Origin: Candidatus Coprenecus stercoripullorum
Lineage (GTDB): Bacteria; Bacteroidota; Bacteroidia; Bacteroidales; UBA932
NCBI GenBank assembly: GCA_018715745.1
Contig: DVLA01000020.1
Span: 1 to 64,000 of the forward strand
Direction of reading: 5' to 3'
DNA: 64,000 nucleotides
In this document: positions 1-9,900 of the stretch, piece after piece
Layout: every line of letters begins with the position of its first letter
Numbering within the stretch: position 1 is the stretch's first letter
Position numbers and translations under genes: made by a program
The notes under the pieces: generated by a model
The model's input: only the letters and a program-made list of their open reading frames with translations
What the model was told of the DNA's origin: nothing
Database searches by the model: none

Positions 1-895
1 CAAGGCGCTTCCTGCGGCTGACTGGAAGAGGCGTGCGCAGACGGCTTTCACTCCAGGTGCCGGCTTCTCCAAGGCGGGGAAGGAGGACAGCGGGGTGTGG
101 ACCATGCTCGGGCGGATGCAGGAACAGTGGAGCATCTCATACCGGTTGCCTGCGGTAAATGAGGTCTGGACTGAAACAAAAACTGGAGCCATGACTGGAT
201 CCGACACCAATCCCGCTACTGATGCCGCCGCAATTCTTTCGGAATGCTGTGGGGCAGAACTGCATCTACGCCTGGGACTTACGGCATTCAAGCATGTCGG
301 CGTGTTTCCCGAGCAGGCTCCGAGCTGGGACTTTATCTACCGGCAGGTAGCCCGTCTGCGTGCCAACAATATAAAAAGGGGCGTCACTCAGCCGCCTCGG
401 GTGCTCAACCTGTTTGCATACACAGGGGCGGCATCTCTCGCCGCATGCGCCGCTGGGGCCGAAACATACCATGTGGATTCCGTAAGGCAGGTCGTCACAT
501 GGGCCAGAAACAACATGGAACTGTCAGGGCTCGAAGGTATAAGGTGGCTGATAGATGATGCTCTCAAATATGTCACGAGGCAAGTCAGAAAAGGCAGTGT
601 ATTCGACGGCATAATACTCGACCCCCCGGCTTACGGCAGAGGTCCTGACGGAGAAAGGTGGAAACTGGACGAAAACCTGTTCGACATCCTCAAAGGCTGC
701 GCCAGACTTCTCTCCCCTTTCAACAGTTTCCTCGTACTCAACCTTTATTCCAACGGATATTCGGCAATGCTCTCGGATACCATGGTAAAATGCGCATTCG
801 GTGAAAACGGCACCCGCACATCCGGAGAACTGGTATTGTGCGACAGCCACCGGAGAATCCTCCCGCTAAGCGTTTTTACACGTTTGGAGCGATAG
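1..895 (+). CDS. Class I SAM-dependent methyltransferase, RlmI/RlmK-like (5' truncated by window edge)
   Basis: This is a Rossmann-fold methyltransferase of the RlmI-like class, which typically modifies 23S rRNA; the exact substrate here is unknown. The tracked ORF starts at a GTG at 95, but the same frame is open to the left edge and encodes family-like sequence (an L-P-x-x-x-W-K stretch), so the true start probably lies outside the window. Visible motifs are the SAM-binding N-L-F-A-Y-T-G-A loop, the acidic H-V-D-S after the next strand, and the catalytic-type D-P-P-A-Y-G-R-G near the C-terminus. The gene ends at TAG 893-895 and is followed by a weak hairpin with a T tract. Family assignment is firm; target base is not known. 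Confidence 0.8.
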   Translation, partial: KALPAADWKRRAQTAFTPGAGFSKAGKEDSGVWTMLGRMQEQWSISYRLPAVNEVWTETKTGAMTGSDTNPATDAAAILSECCGAELHLRLGLTAFKHVGVFPEQAPSWDFIYRQVARLRANNIKRGVTQPPRVLNLFAYTGAASLAACAAGAETYHVDSVRQVVTWARNNMELSGLEGIRWLIDDALKYVTRQVRKGSVFDGIILDPPAYGRGPDGERWKLDENLFDILKGCARLLSPFNSFLVLNLYSNGYSAMLSDTMVKCAFGENGTRTSGELVLCDSHRRILPLSVFTRLER

Positions 896-918
896 CCTTT
901 GCTCCTCCCGTTTTTTTT
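886..918 (+). terminator. Possible weak terminator after the methyltransferase
   Basis: A 5-bp stem GGAGC/GCTCC overlaps the stop codon and is followed five bases later by eight consecutive T residues. The stem is short and the T tract is offset, so this is only a candidate. Confidence 0.35.
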
Positions 919-957
919 AGTACTTTTACCTGTTTTTTCAAATAATATTGGACCGGC

Positions 958-1872
958 ATGGTTGATTTGTTGTCTGTAACATGGGGCGTTGACCCTTATA
1001 TATTCTCGATAGGGAACTTCCACCTGAAATGGTATTCCGTGCTGTTCGTGGCAGGCCTGTATCCTATCGGCTACTTCATCATGAAATCCTTCTACAAGCG
1101 GGAGGGAATCCCTACCGAAACACTGGATCCCCTGCTCTACGCCCTGCTAATCGGCACTTTTGTAGGAGCAAGGTTAGGACACGTACTGTTCTACGATCCC
1201 GTCTACTACTTTTCCCATCCATGGAAGATACTGATGACATGGGAGGGCGGGCTCGCATCCCACGGAGGGGCCATAGGGGTCCTGCTGGCCGTATGGTGGT
1301 ACGTCCACCGTTACGGAAAGAAAAACGGTTTCAGCTACATCTGGGTAATAGACAGACTGGTCATAGCAATATGCTTCGCAGGTATGCTCATCCGGCTCGG
1401 CAACCTTTTCAATTCGGAAATATACGGGCATCAGACAGACCTGCCATGGGGCTTCGTTTTCACTCTCAGGGGAGAGACCGTCCCAAAACATCCTACTCAA
1501 CTGTATGAAGCCTTATGCTACTGTCTTCTGGGGCTTTTCCTGTTGTGGCTCTATCTCAAGAAACTGCCAAGGCTTCACACCGGTACGATATTCGGCATAT
1601 TCCTTATAGGGCTGTTCGGCGCAAGGTTCCTTATAGAATTCGTAAAAGAGCCGCAGGAAGCCTTTGAAGAGGGAATGCTGCTGAACATGGGCCAGCTGCT
1701 GAGCATACCGTTCATAATAGCGGGCGTCATAATCCTCGTCTGGAGCATACGCAAGGGCTCTCCGGCAGCCGCACACGGACCTGTGCCGTCCGGGGACAAG
1801 GGGCAGGGTACAGGCAGGACGCCCAAGGGGAAAACCCCGCTGACCCACGTAAAAAGCACGAATGCAAATTAA
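958..1872 (+). CDS. lgt: Prolipoprotein diacylglyceryl transferase
   Basis: Lgt transfers diacylglyceryl from phosphatidylglycerol to the lipobox cysteine of prolipoproteins in the inner membrane, the first step of lipoprotein maturation. The 304-residue product is strongly hydrophobic with about seven membrane segments. It shows the family's G-A-R-L-G-H region, the E-G-G-L-A-S-H-G-G-A motif, the signature R-L-G-N-L-F-N-S-E (usually R-x-G-N-F-x-N-x-E), and a later H-P-T-Q-L-Y-E. The C-terminal tail after the last membrane segment is a charged Gly/Pro-rich extension of about 40 residues. The start is the ATG at 958. It is followed 15 bases later by a lipoprotein gene, one of many Lgt clients in this window. 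Confidence 0.96.
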   Translation: MVDLLSVTWGVDPYIFSIGNFHLKWYSVLFVAGLYPIGYFIMKSFYKREGIPTETLDPLLYALLIGTFVGARLGHVLFYDPVYYFSHPWKILMTWEGGLASHGGAIGVLLAVWWYVHRYGKKNGFSYIWVIDRLVIAICFAGMLIRLGNLFNSEIYGHQTDLPWGFVFTLRGETVPKHPTQLYEALCYCLLGLFLLWLYLKKLPRLHTGTIFGIFLIGLFGARFLIEFVKEPQEAFEEGMLLNMGQLLSIPFIIAGVIILVWSIRKGSPAAAHGPVPSGDKGQGTGRTPKGKTPLTHVKSTNAN

Positions 1873-1887
1873 TCTAATAATTACAAT

Positions 1888-4674
1888 ATGAAACGTTTGT
1901 TTTTTCTGACAATGATTGTTCCCCTGCTTTTCGCCTGCAAAAGCAGGGACGCCGTTAAAATCGATTATGAAAAGTATACTTTAGACAACGGGCTGGAGGT
2001 TGTATTGCACGAAGACCACTCCGATCCGGTTGTGGCCGTAGCCATACAGTTCCATGTAGGGTCCAGCCGCGAGAAACCCGGAAAGACGGGCTTTGCGCAC
2101 TTCTTCGAGCACATGCTCTTCCAGCGTTCAGAGCACCTGCCGAGAAATTCCTTCTTTGAAAAGATAGCCGCAATGGGCGGGGAATTCAACGGCGGTACCG
2201 GCCAGGACGGGACCATTTATTATGAAGCCGTTCCCAGAGACGGGCTTGAAAAGATACTCTGGATGGAGTCAGACCGCATGGGCTTCTTCGTAAATACGGT
2301 AACCCAGGCCGGCCTTGAGCGCGAAATAGACGTAATACTCAACGAAAAGAGACAGACAGCCGACAATACGGCCTACGGCCAGATTATGGCGATACTTTCC
2401 AAGGAGATGTACCCCGAGGGGCATCCCTACAGCTGGGCCGTCATCGGAGAGATGGATGACATACGTTCGGCTACAATCGAAGATGTAAAGGACTTCTACC
2501 ACACATACTATGTTCCGCAGAATGCAACGTTGTGCATTGCCGGAGACTTCGATCCCGTAGAAACAAAGGCAATGGTAGAGAAGTATTTCGGGGAGATAGC
2601 AAAAGGCAACGACGTACCTGTCCCGCAGCCGCAGCCGGCAGTCCTCGAAAGCATAAGGAAAGTCTATTACGAGGACCCGTTCGCCCCGTTCCCTTTCCTT
2701 CTCAGAGTATATCCCACGGCTGAAATGAACCATGAGGACGAACAGGCGCTTTCAGTGCTCAGCCAGTTGCTCGCAGGCAGCAAGAAATCCCCTCTCTACA
2801 GGACACTGGTATCTACCGGGCTCGCCCAGGAGGCATATTCCGCAAACTGGTCGCAGGAAATAGCCGGAATGACAATGTTCCAGGTTCCCGCATACCCGGG
2901 CGTATCCTTAGATTCCGTCGATGCCGGTATTGAGGAAGGGCTCAGGCTGTTTGAAAGCGAGGGCATCAACCCCGAATCGCTCGAAGCCGTAAAGGCATCA
3001 ATAGAAACAGGCATGTACGGACAGCTTTCAAGCGTGCTCAACAAGGCAATGACCCTGGCCCAGACAAACGAATTCTGCGGCAAACCGGACGCCTTCACCG
3101 ACCAGATAGAAGATCTCAAGTCCGTTACGGCAGAAGATGTAATGAGAGTATATGAAAAATACATCAAAGGGCACAACTACCTGTCCATAAGCATGGTTCC
3201 TCAGGGCAGCGCAGCTCTTGCGGTTACAGGCGGCACGCCTGCAAGGGTCACTGTTGAAAAGGTAGACGACGCCTCCAGCAGCCAGATGAGTTCACAGGCC
3301 GGGGCCATAGTGGATGACGACTATGAATTCACGCCGTCCTCTTTCGACCGCAGCATAGAACCGGCCTACCTGCCCAATACGCCCGAATCGAATATTCCCG
3401 CAATATGGAATGCCTCTCTCGACAACGGAATGGCCCTCAGCGGTATCACTCATGACGAAATACCCATGGTCAATTTCTCCATCATCATTAAGGGCGGACA
3501 CCTGCTCGACCCTGCCGGCAAACCCGGCGTGGCATACCTGAACGCCAGGATGATGAACAACGGTACGGCGCTCCGTACACCGGAAGACCTCGAAACAGCA
3601 CTGGACATTCTGGGGGCAATGGTAAATGTCTATGCAGGAAAAGACCGTACGACCATAAGCGGCTCCTGCCTGTCCAGGAATTTCGGCAAGACACTCAGAA
3701 TAGTAGAAGAAATGATTCTCCAGCCGAGATTCGACGAAGAATATTTCGAGATAGAAAAGAACAACGCCATTTCCATGATCCAAAGCGACAGGATGGACCC
3801 CGACGCTATTGCAAGAGATGCCATGGGCACTATCTTCTTCGGTGAGGGCAATCCCTACTCTACAGCTGTCTACGGTACCGAAGAAAGCATTGCTTCCATT
3901 ACCGTAGATGATCTGAAGAACTATTATGAAAACTACATGTCGCCTGTCGGGGCAGCTTTCCTGATAGCCGGTGACATTGATGAGGCATCCTGCAAATCGG
4001 CTCTTTCAAGCCTTGTAAATGACTGGAAAGGGGAAGCCGTTACGGTGACAAGGCCCGATTACGGACGGATGGAAGGTTCTGAAGGCGAACTTTATTTTAT
4101 AGATTTTCCGGGGGCCATGCAGTCCTCTATCCTGGTATTCGGTGAAGCCCCCACTTCAAAAGACCCTGACTTCCCCAAACTGCAGGTAGCGAACTTCCGT
4201 CTCGGTTCCGGCTCCAACGGCATGCTTTTCAAAAAGCTGCGTCTTGAAAGGGGCTACACGTACGGAGCATATTCAAGTTTCGTGACATCACCTGACTACG
4301 GTTACTTCATGGCAACGTCAAGTGTACAGGCCGCAGCGACCGAACCTTCTGTAGGACTGTTCAGGGAAATACTCGGAGGATACGGCGACAACTTCACCCA
4401 GGAGATGCTCGACCAGACCAAAGACGCGCTCATACGCCAGAACGCCTTCGCTTTCGAGACAAACTACAATCTTCTGGACATGCTTACAACCAGCTTTGTA
4501 GGCGAACTTCCGCAGGATTTCGTAAAACAGCAGGAAGATATAATACGCAATACTACGGTCGAAGACATAAGGGAAATATGCGATGAATACCTCAATCCCG
4601 ACGAACTTTCAATAGTCGTAGTAGGCGACGCCAAAACCCAGAAAAAGAATTTCAGAAACGCTAAATCACTCTGA
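1888..4674 (+). CDS. M16 family zinc peptidase lipoprotein (insulinase/pitrilysin-like)
   Basis: This is a 928-residue tandem M16 peptidase, presumably degrading peptides at the envelope. A lipoprotein signal ends in L-L-F-A-C (Cys17). The N-terminal half carries the inverted zinc motif H71-F-F-E-H75, with the distal glutamate probably in L-N-E-K-R-Q (E153). The C-terminal half is a second M16 fold without an H-x-x-E-H motif, as expected for the non-catalytic half, and includes the G-Y-T-Y-G-A-Y substrate-binding type sequence. It sits 15 bases after lgt and 4 bases before trxB, so the genes are probably co-transcribed. Substrate unknown. Confidence 0.92.
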   Translation: MKRLFFLTMIVPLLFACKSRDAVKIDYEKYTLDNGLEVVLHEDHSDPVVAVAIQFHVGSSREKPGKTGFAHFFEHMLFQRSEHLPRNSFFEKIAAMGGEFNGGTGQDGTIYYEAVPRDGLEKILWMESDRMGFFVNTVTQAGLEREIDVILNEKRQTADNTAYGQIMAILSKEMYPEGHPYSWAVIGEMDDIRSATIEDVKDFYHTYYVPQNATLCIAGDFDPVETKAMVEKYFGEIAKGNDVPVPQPQPAVLESIRKVYYEDPFAPFPFLLRVYPTAEMNHEDEQALSVLSQLLAGSKKSPLYRTLVSTGLAQEAYSANWSQEIAGMTMFQVPAYPGVSLDSVDAGIEEGLRLFESEGINPESLEAVKASIETGMYGQLSSVLNKAMTLAQTNEFCGKPDAFTDQIEDLKSVTAEDVMRVYEKYIKGHNYLSISMVPQGSAALAVTGGTPARVTVEKVDDASSSQMSSQAGAIVDDDYEFTPSSFDRSIEPAYLPNTPESNIPAIWNASLDNGMALSGITHDEIPMVNFSIIIKGGHLLDPAGKPGVAYLNARMMNNGTALRTPEDLETALDILGAMVNVYAGKDRTTISGSCLSRNFGKTLRIVEEMILQPRFDEEYFEIEKNNAISMIQSDRMDPDAIARDAMGTIFFGEGNPYSTAVYGTEESIASITVDDLKNYYENYMSPVGAAFLIAGDIDEASCKSALSSLVNDWKGEAVTVTRPDYGRMEGSEGELYFIDFPGAMQSSILVFGEAPTSKDPDFPKLQVANFRLGSGSNGMLFKKLRLERGYTYGAYSSFVTSPDYGYFMATSSVQAAATEPSVGLFREILGGYGDNFTQEMLDQTKDALIRQNAFAFETNYNLLDMLTTSFVGELPQDFVKQQEDIIRNTTVEDIREICDEYLNPDELSIVVVGDAKTQKKNFRNAKSL

Positions 4675-4678
4675 CGGC

Positions 4679-5614
4679 ATGGCAGACGGAAAAATACAGG
4701 TACTTATATTGGGAAGCGGGCCGGCCGGCTATACTGCTGCGATATATGCGGGCAGAGCCGGCCTCCGGACAGTTGTCTACGAAGGCATACAGCCCGGCGG
4801 ACAGCTTACCACGACCACTGATATAGAAAACTTCCCGGGATATCCCCAGGGCGTTTCCGGCCAGCAGATGATGGATGATTTCAAGGCTCAGGCCGAGCGT
4901 TTCGGAACGGAAGTACGTTTCGGCATTGCCACCAAAGCGGATTTTTCAGGCAAGCCTTTAAAAGTGGAGATAGACGGGGAGAAATGGATAGAGGCTGAAA
5001 GCGTAATCATTGCCACAGGGGCTACCGCACGCTACCTCGGACTGGAGTCGGAAGAGCGTTTCAAGGGACAGGGCGTATCGGCCTGCGCTACATGCGACGG
5101 ATTCTTCTACCGCAAGAAAGACGTGGCCGTAGTAGGCGGAGGGGATACGGCTTGCGAGGAAGCCACATATCTGGCCTCCCTCTGCAATAAAGTCTATATG
5201 ATAGTGCGCCGCAACGTGCTGCGAGCCTCGAAGGCAATGCAGGAGAGGGTATTCAACACGCCCAATATCGAGATACTGTGGGAATGCCAGACAAAGGAGG
5301 TTCTCGGAAACGATATGGGTGTTACCGGTGCCCTGCTCAGGCATAATGACGGTTCGGAAAAGACAATCGCAATAGACGGGTTCTTCCTCGCAATTGGCCA
5401 TCATCCCAATTCGGACGTATTCAAAGAGTGGATAGAAACCGACAGTGAAGGGTATATAATCACACAGGGCAAGGGGTGCCGGACCTCCCGAGAAGGCGTG
5501 TTCGCCGCAGGGGACGTACAGGACCCGACTTACAGGCAGGCCATAAATGCCGCTGCATCCGGTTGCAGGGCTGCAATGGATGCAGAAAAGTACCTTGCCT
5601 CCCAAAAGGCCTGA
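4679..5614 (+). CDS. trxB: Thioredoxin-disulfide reductase
   Basis: This NADPH-dependent flavoprotein reduces thioredoxin in the cytoplasm. The 311-residue length is typical of low-molecular-weight bacterial TrxB. The FAD-binding G-S-G-P-A-G motif is at the N-terminus, the redox pair is C136-A-T-C139-D-G, the NADPH-binding G-G-G-D-T-A motif follows, and the second FAD motif G-V-F-A-A-G-D-V is near the C-terminus. It starts four bases after the M16 gene and ends two bases before the cysteine desulfidase ATG, consistent with one transcript. Confidence 0.97.
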   Translation: MADGKIQVLILGSGPAGYTAAIYAGRAGLRTVVYEGIQPGGQLTTTTDIENFPGYPQGVSGQQMMDDFKAQAERFGTEVRFGIATKADFSGKPLKVEIDGEKWIEAESVIIATGATARYLGLESEERFKGQGVSACATCDGFFYRKKDVAVVGGGDTACEEATYLASLCNKVYMIVRRNVLRASKAMQERVFNTPNIEILWECQTKEVLGNDMGVTGALLRHNDGSEKTIAIDGFFLAIGHHPNSDVFKEWIETDSEGYIITQGKGCRTSREGVFAAGDVQDPTYRQAINAAASGCRAAMDAEKYLASQKA

Positions 5615-5616
5615 AT

Positions 5617-6945
5617 ATGGACGGCAAGACATATTCAGACATACTGGAACTGCTTCACAGGGAAGTAAAACCGGCGCTGGGCTGTACAGAGCCCATCGCC
5701 GTTTCCCTTGCGGTAGCGAAGGCCTGCTCGCTTTTCAGGCCTCTCAAACCTGACTGCATCGACGTGCAGGTAAGCGCCAATATACTTAAGAACGGCATGG
5801 GTGTAGGCGTACCCGGTACAGGCATGGTGGGGCTCCACATCGCTGCAGCCCTGGCCATGGAATGCGGGAAACCCGAATACGGCCTGGAAGTACTCAAGGA
5901 TCTTACCAAAGAAGACGTGGAAAGGGCCAGGCTGTACATGGAAAGCGGGAAAGTGAAGATATCGCTTGCAGACACCGACAAGAAGCTGTACATACATGCA
6001 ACCTGCGACTTTACCGCCGCCGACGGACAGACGCACAGGGCCGAAACGGTAATAGCGGATGACCATGACGCCATCGTTTACGTATCGGAAGACGGCAGGG
6101 TACTCGTAGACAGGTCCAGTGAACCGGAAGCTGCCGAAGCCGCAAAGGGCGCCGGACAGTCCGAATACCGGAGCACCCTGGACTATAATCTGAATCTCAG
6201 GAAAATCTACGAATTCGCCACGACGGCCGACATGAATGACATAAAATTCATTCTGGATGCGGCCGACATGAACAAGGCCCTGTCTAAAGAAGGCCTGCTG
6301 CACAAATACGGCCTGCAGGTAGGACGGACAATCCAGGCCAACATCCACCGCAACGTGTTCGGACACGGACTTCTGACCCACTGCATGGCAATGACGGCAG
6401 CGGCTTCGGACGCCCGCATGGCAGGCTGCACGCTCCCTGCAATGAGCAATTCCGGCAGCGGCAACCAGGGTATAACGGTAACAATGCCGGTAGTGGCAGC
6501 CTCGGAGCAGCTGATGTCCTCATACGAGGAACTGGCACGGGCTTTGATATTAAGTCACCTGGTAGCAATACACATTAAGGGCTACCTGGGCAAGCTGTCT
6601 GCCCTGTGCGGATGTGTGATAGCTTCTACCGGCTCAGCCTGCGGAATAGTCATGCTCAGCGGAGGCAATTTCGACCAGATTTGCTATGCCGTAAAAAACA
6701 TGATAGGCAACATAACCGGCATGGTCTGCGACGGAGCCAAAGTCGGCTGCGCGCTGAAAGTGGCATCTGGAGTCTCATCAGCCGTACAGTCGGCGATACT
6801 CGCCCTTGACAATATATGCATATCCGGGAACGACGGCATTATAGAGGACGATGTGGAGAAGACCATACAGAACCTCGGCCACATAGGCTCCAAAGGTATG
6901 CAGGTGACTGACGAGATGATTCTCAATATTATGGTATGCAAGTAG
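5617..6945 (+). CDS. L-cysteine desulfidase / L-serine dehydratase-like protein (UPF0597, CyuA/YhaM family)
   Basis: Members of this family are oxygen-sensitive [4Fe-4S] enzymes that break L-cysteine into pyruvate, sulfide and ammonia. The 442-residue protein begins M-D-G-K-T-Y at ATG 5617, two bases after the trxB stop; the longer ORF-track start at 5476 lies inside trxB in another frame and is not used. Cluster-ligand candidates are visible in L-G-C23-T-E-P and in the C-terminal C331-G-C333 ... G-S-A-C342-G region, next to the conserved S-N-S-G-S-G-N-Q-G loop. Position after trxB places it in a thiol-metabolism context. Substrate by homology only. Confidence 0.88.
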   Translation: MDGKTYSDILELLHREVKPALGCTEPIAVSLAVAKACSLFRPLKPDCIDVQVSANILKNGMGVGVPGTGMVGLHIAAALAMECGKPEYGLEVLKDLTKEDVERARLYMESGKVKISLADTDKKLYIHATCDFTAADGQTHRAETVIADDHDAIVYVSEDGRVLVDRSSEPEAAEAAKGAGQSEYRSTLDYNLNLRKIYEFATTADMNDIKFILDAADMNKALSKEGLLHKYGLQVGRTIQANIHRNVFGHGLLTHCMAMTAAASDARMAGCTLPAMSNSGSGNQGITVTMPVVAASEQLMSSYEELARALILSHLVAIHIKGYLGKLSALCGCVIASTGSACGIVMLSGGNFDQICYAVKNMIGNITGMVCDGAKVGCALKVASGVSSAVQSAILALDNICISGNDGIIEDDVEKTIQNLGHIGSKGMQVTDEMILNIMVCK

Positions 6946-6961
6946 TTAATTTTATTGTTTT

Positions 6962-9900
6962 ATGACACGTTTTCACAGATTATTTTTCTGCCTGCTCGCC
7001 GCCGCCGGCATAAGTGCCGCTTCGGCTCAGGAGAATGCAGGCGATTCACCACTGTGGATGAGGTACAGCGCAATCTCTCCCGACGGAACAACCATCGCAT
7101 TTGCCTACAAGGGCGACATTTTCACAGTCCCCGTTGAAGGCGGCCTGGCAAAGCAGATTACATCCAACTCTGCTTTCGACTCCCGGCCTGTCTGGAGTCC
7201 GGACGGACAGAAGATAGCTTTCGCATCCTACAGGATGGGCAGCGCAGACATATTTATAGTAGACAGGGAAGGCGGTGAGCCCAAACGGCTTACAACCCAC
7301 TCGGCCAACGAGTTCCCCATTGTATTCCGCAATGACAGTACAATACTGTACTCCGCATCCATACGTCCGGACGCGGAAAGCATGCAGTTCCCCTCGGGAT
7401 ACTCCCAGGTATACGCGGTAAGCACGGATGGCGGACGTCCGTCAATGTTCTCTACCCTCCCGCTTGAGGGCATAGTCTTTTCCGCAGACGGAAAAACGAT
7501 ACTCTATCACGACCTGAAAGGATACGAGGACACGTGGCGCAAACATCATACGTCTTCCATAGCCCGCGACATTTGGAGTTGCACATTCGAAGGCGACAAC
7601 GTGAAGGACGGGAATTTCAGGAAAATTACCGACTTCTCCGGCGAAGACCGCAATCCCGTCTTCGCCCCGGACGGAAAATCCTTCTACTACCTCAGCGAAC
7701 AGGACGGGACATTCAATATATGGCATAGAAACCTTGAGGGCAATGCGGCCGACAGACAGATTACGCATTTCTCCGGCAATCCGGTAAGGTTCCTATCCAT
7801 AGCCGGCAACGGGCGTATGTGCTTCGGCTATGACGGGGAAATCTATACCTGCGACCCTCAGGGGACAGTAAACAAGGTCCAGATTGACATCATAGCCGAC
7901 AGGCAGGACAGGGACCTTATCAAACGCAACGTCTCCGGTGCATCGGAAATAGCCGTAAGCAAGGACGGGAAGCAGGTTGCATTCATTTTCCACGGCGACG
8001 TATATGTTACGGCTACCGACTACAGGACTACGAAAAGAATAACCAACACTCCCGAACAGGAAAGGAACCTGGACTTCTCCCCTGACGGACGCTCCCTTAT
8101 CTATTCATCGGAAAGGGACGGGCTGTGGCAGGTCTACAGAAGCACCATAGTAAATGAGGATGAAAAGTATTTCCCCTATTCCACGGAAATAAGAGAAGAC
8201 CGCATTACAAACTCTGACGTACCGTCTTTCCAGGCCCTTTACAGTCCTGACGGAAAAGAAATCGCTTTCCTTGAGAACAGGACGGCAATCAGGGTAATCA
8301 ACCTCGAGAGCAAGGAAGTACGCACCGTCATGGACGGAAAGTGGCAATACTCCTACAGTGACGGGGATCAGTGGTACCAGTGGAGTCCTGACGGCAAATG
8401 GATTCTCTCCAACTGCATTTTCGTAGGCGGATGGAACAATCAGGACATTGCCCTCGTCAATGCATCCGGCAACGGTGAAATGCACAACCTCACCCGAAGC
8501 GGGTATACCGATACCATGCCCAAATGGGTGCTTGACGGAAAGGCCATGATATGGTTCAGCGACCGCGCCGGTTATCGCAGCCACGGAAGCTGGGGTGCCG
8601 AATCCGACGTCTATATCATGTTCTTCGACCTGGAGGCATACGAGAAATTCAGGATGACAGAAGAGGAACTCGCCCTCTATGAAGAAGAAGAGAAGGCAGA
8701 AGAGGACAAGGCTGCCGCCGAAGAAGAGAAGGACAAGAAAAAGGACAGGAAGAAATCCAAAAAGGATAAGGACGAAGAAGCCGTGGAGACTCTCGTACTC
8801 GATCTTGAAAATGCAGAATACAGGATCATGCGCCTCACTGTAAATTCTTCCAATCTCGGTGACGCCGTATTGAGCAAGGACGGCAGCAAACTCTATTATC
8901 TGACAAGCTTTGAAAACGGAATGGATCTCTGGGTTCACGACCTCAAGGAAGACGAAACCAAGATTCTCGCCAAGAACGTAGGCTACAGTAGCCTGATTCT
9001 CTCCGATGACGGCAAGGACATTTTCATGAACACATGGTCCGGCATCAAGAAAATAAACGTAGACAGCGGTACACCTACTCCCGTTGAAATGGAAGGTGTA
9101 TTCGAGTACAGGCCGTATGCCGAACGCGAATATATCTTCGGACATGCCTGGAGACAGGTCGTAGACAAATTCTATGATCCAGACCTGCATGGTGTGGACT
9201 GGGATGGATACAGGGAGACATATTCCAAATTCCTCCCTTATATCAACAACGGCTTCGACTTTGCCGAAATGCTCAGCGAAATGCTCGGAGAGCTCAACGC
9301 ATCCCATACCGGAGCGCGCTATTATTATTACGGAGTACAATATCCCACGGCGTCACTCGGCGTCTTCTATGATGACAGCTACTCCGGTAACGGTCTTAAG
9401 ATAAAGGAAATCATTAAGAGAAGCCCTCTTACCCTCATTACCTCCGACGTAAAGGCCGGCTGCATAATTGAAGAAATCGACGGGCAGCCCATCCTCGCAG
9501 GCGAAGACTATTTCCCTCTGCTCGAAGGCAAGACAGGCAAGAAAATACGTCTCGGCATCTTCGATCCGGAAACAGGCAAACGCTTCGACGTAACAGTAAA
9601 GGGTATAAACTCCGGACAGGAAACCGCGCTCCTTTACGAACGCTGGATCGAGAGGAACAGGGCCGCAGTAGATGAAATGTCGGGCGGAAAGATAGGCTAC
9701 GTGCATATCGAAGCCATGGACAGCCCGAGTTTCAGAAGGCTCTACAGCGAACTTCTCGGCCGCAACCGCGACAAGGACGCCGTCATAGTGGACACACGCC
9801 ACAATGGCGGAGGATGGCTGCACGATGATGTGGTCACTCTCCTTTCCGGCAAGGAATACGAACGTTTCGTGCCGCGCGGCCAGTACATCGGAAGCGACCC

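Noticed and set aside
5476-5616. Longer N-terminus of the cysteine desulfidase from the ORF track
   Set aside because: It reads trxB in another frame with basic, low-complexity sequence; ATG 5617 gives a normal family N-terminus two bases after the trxB stop.
8105-9340. 411-residue minus-strand ORF
   Set aside because: It is antisense to the tricorn-type protease gene, has no recognisable domain, and reflects the codon bias of the real gene.
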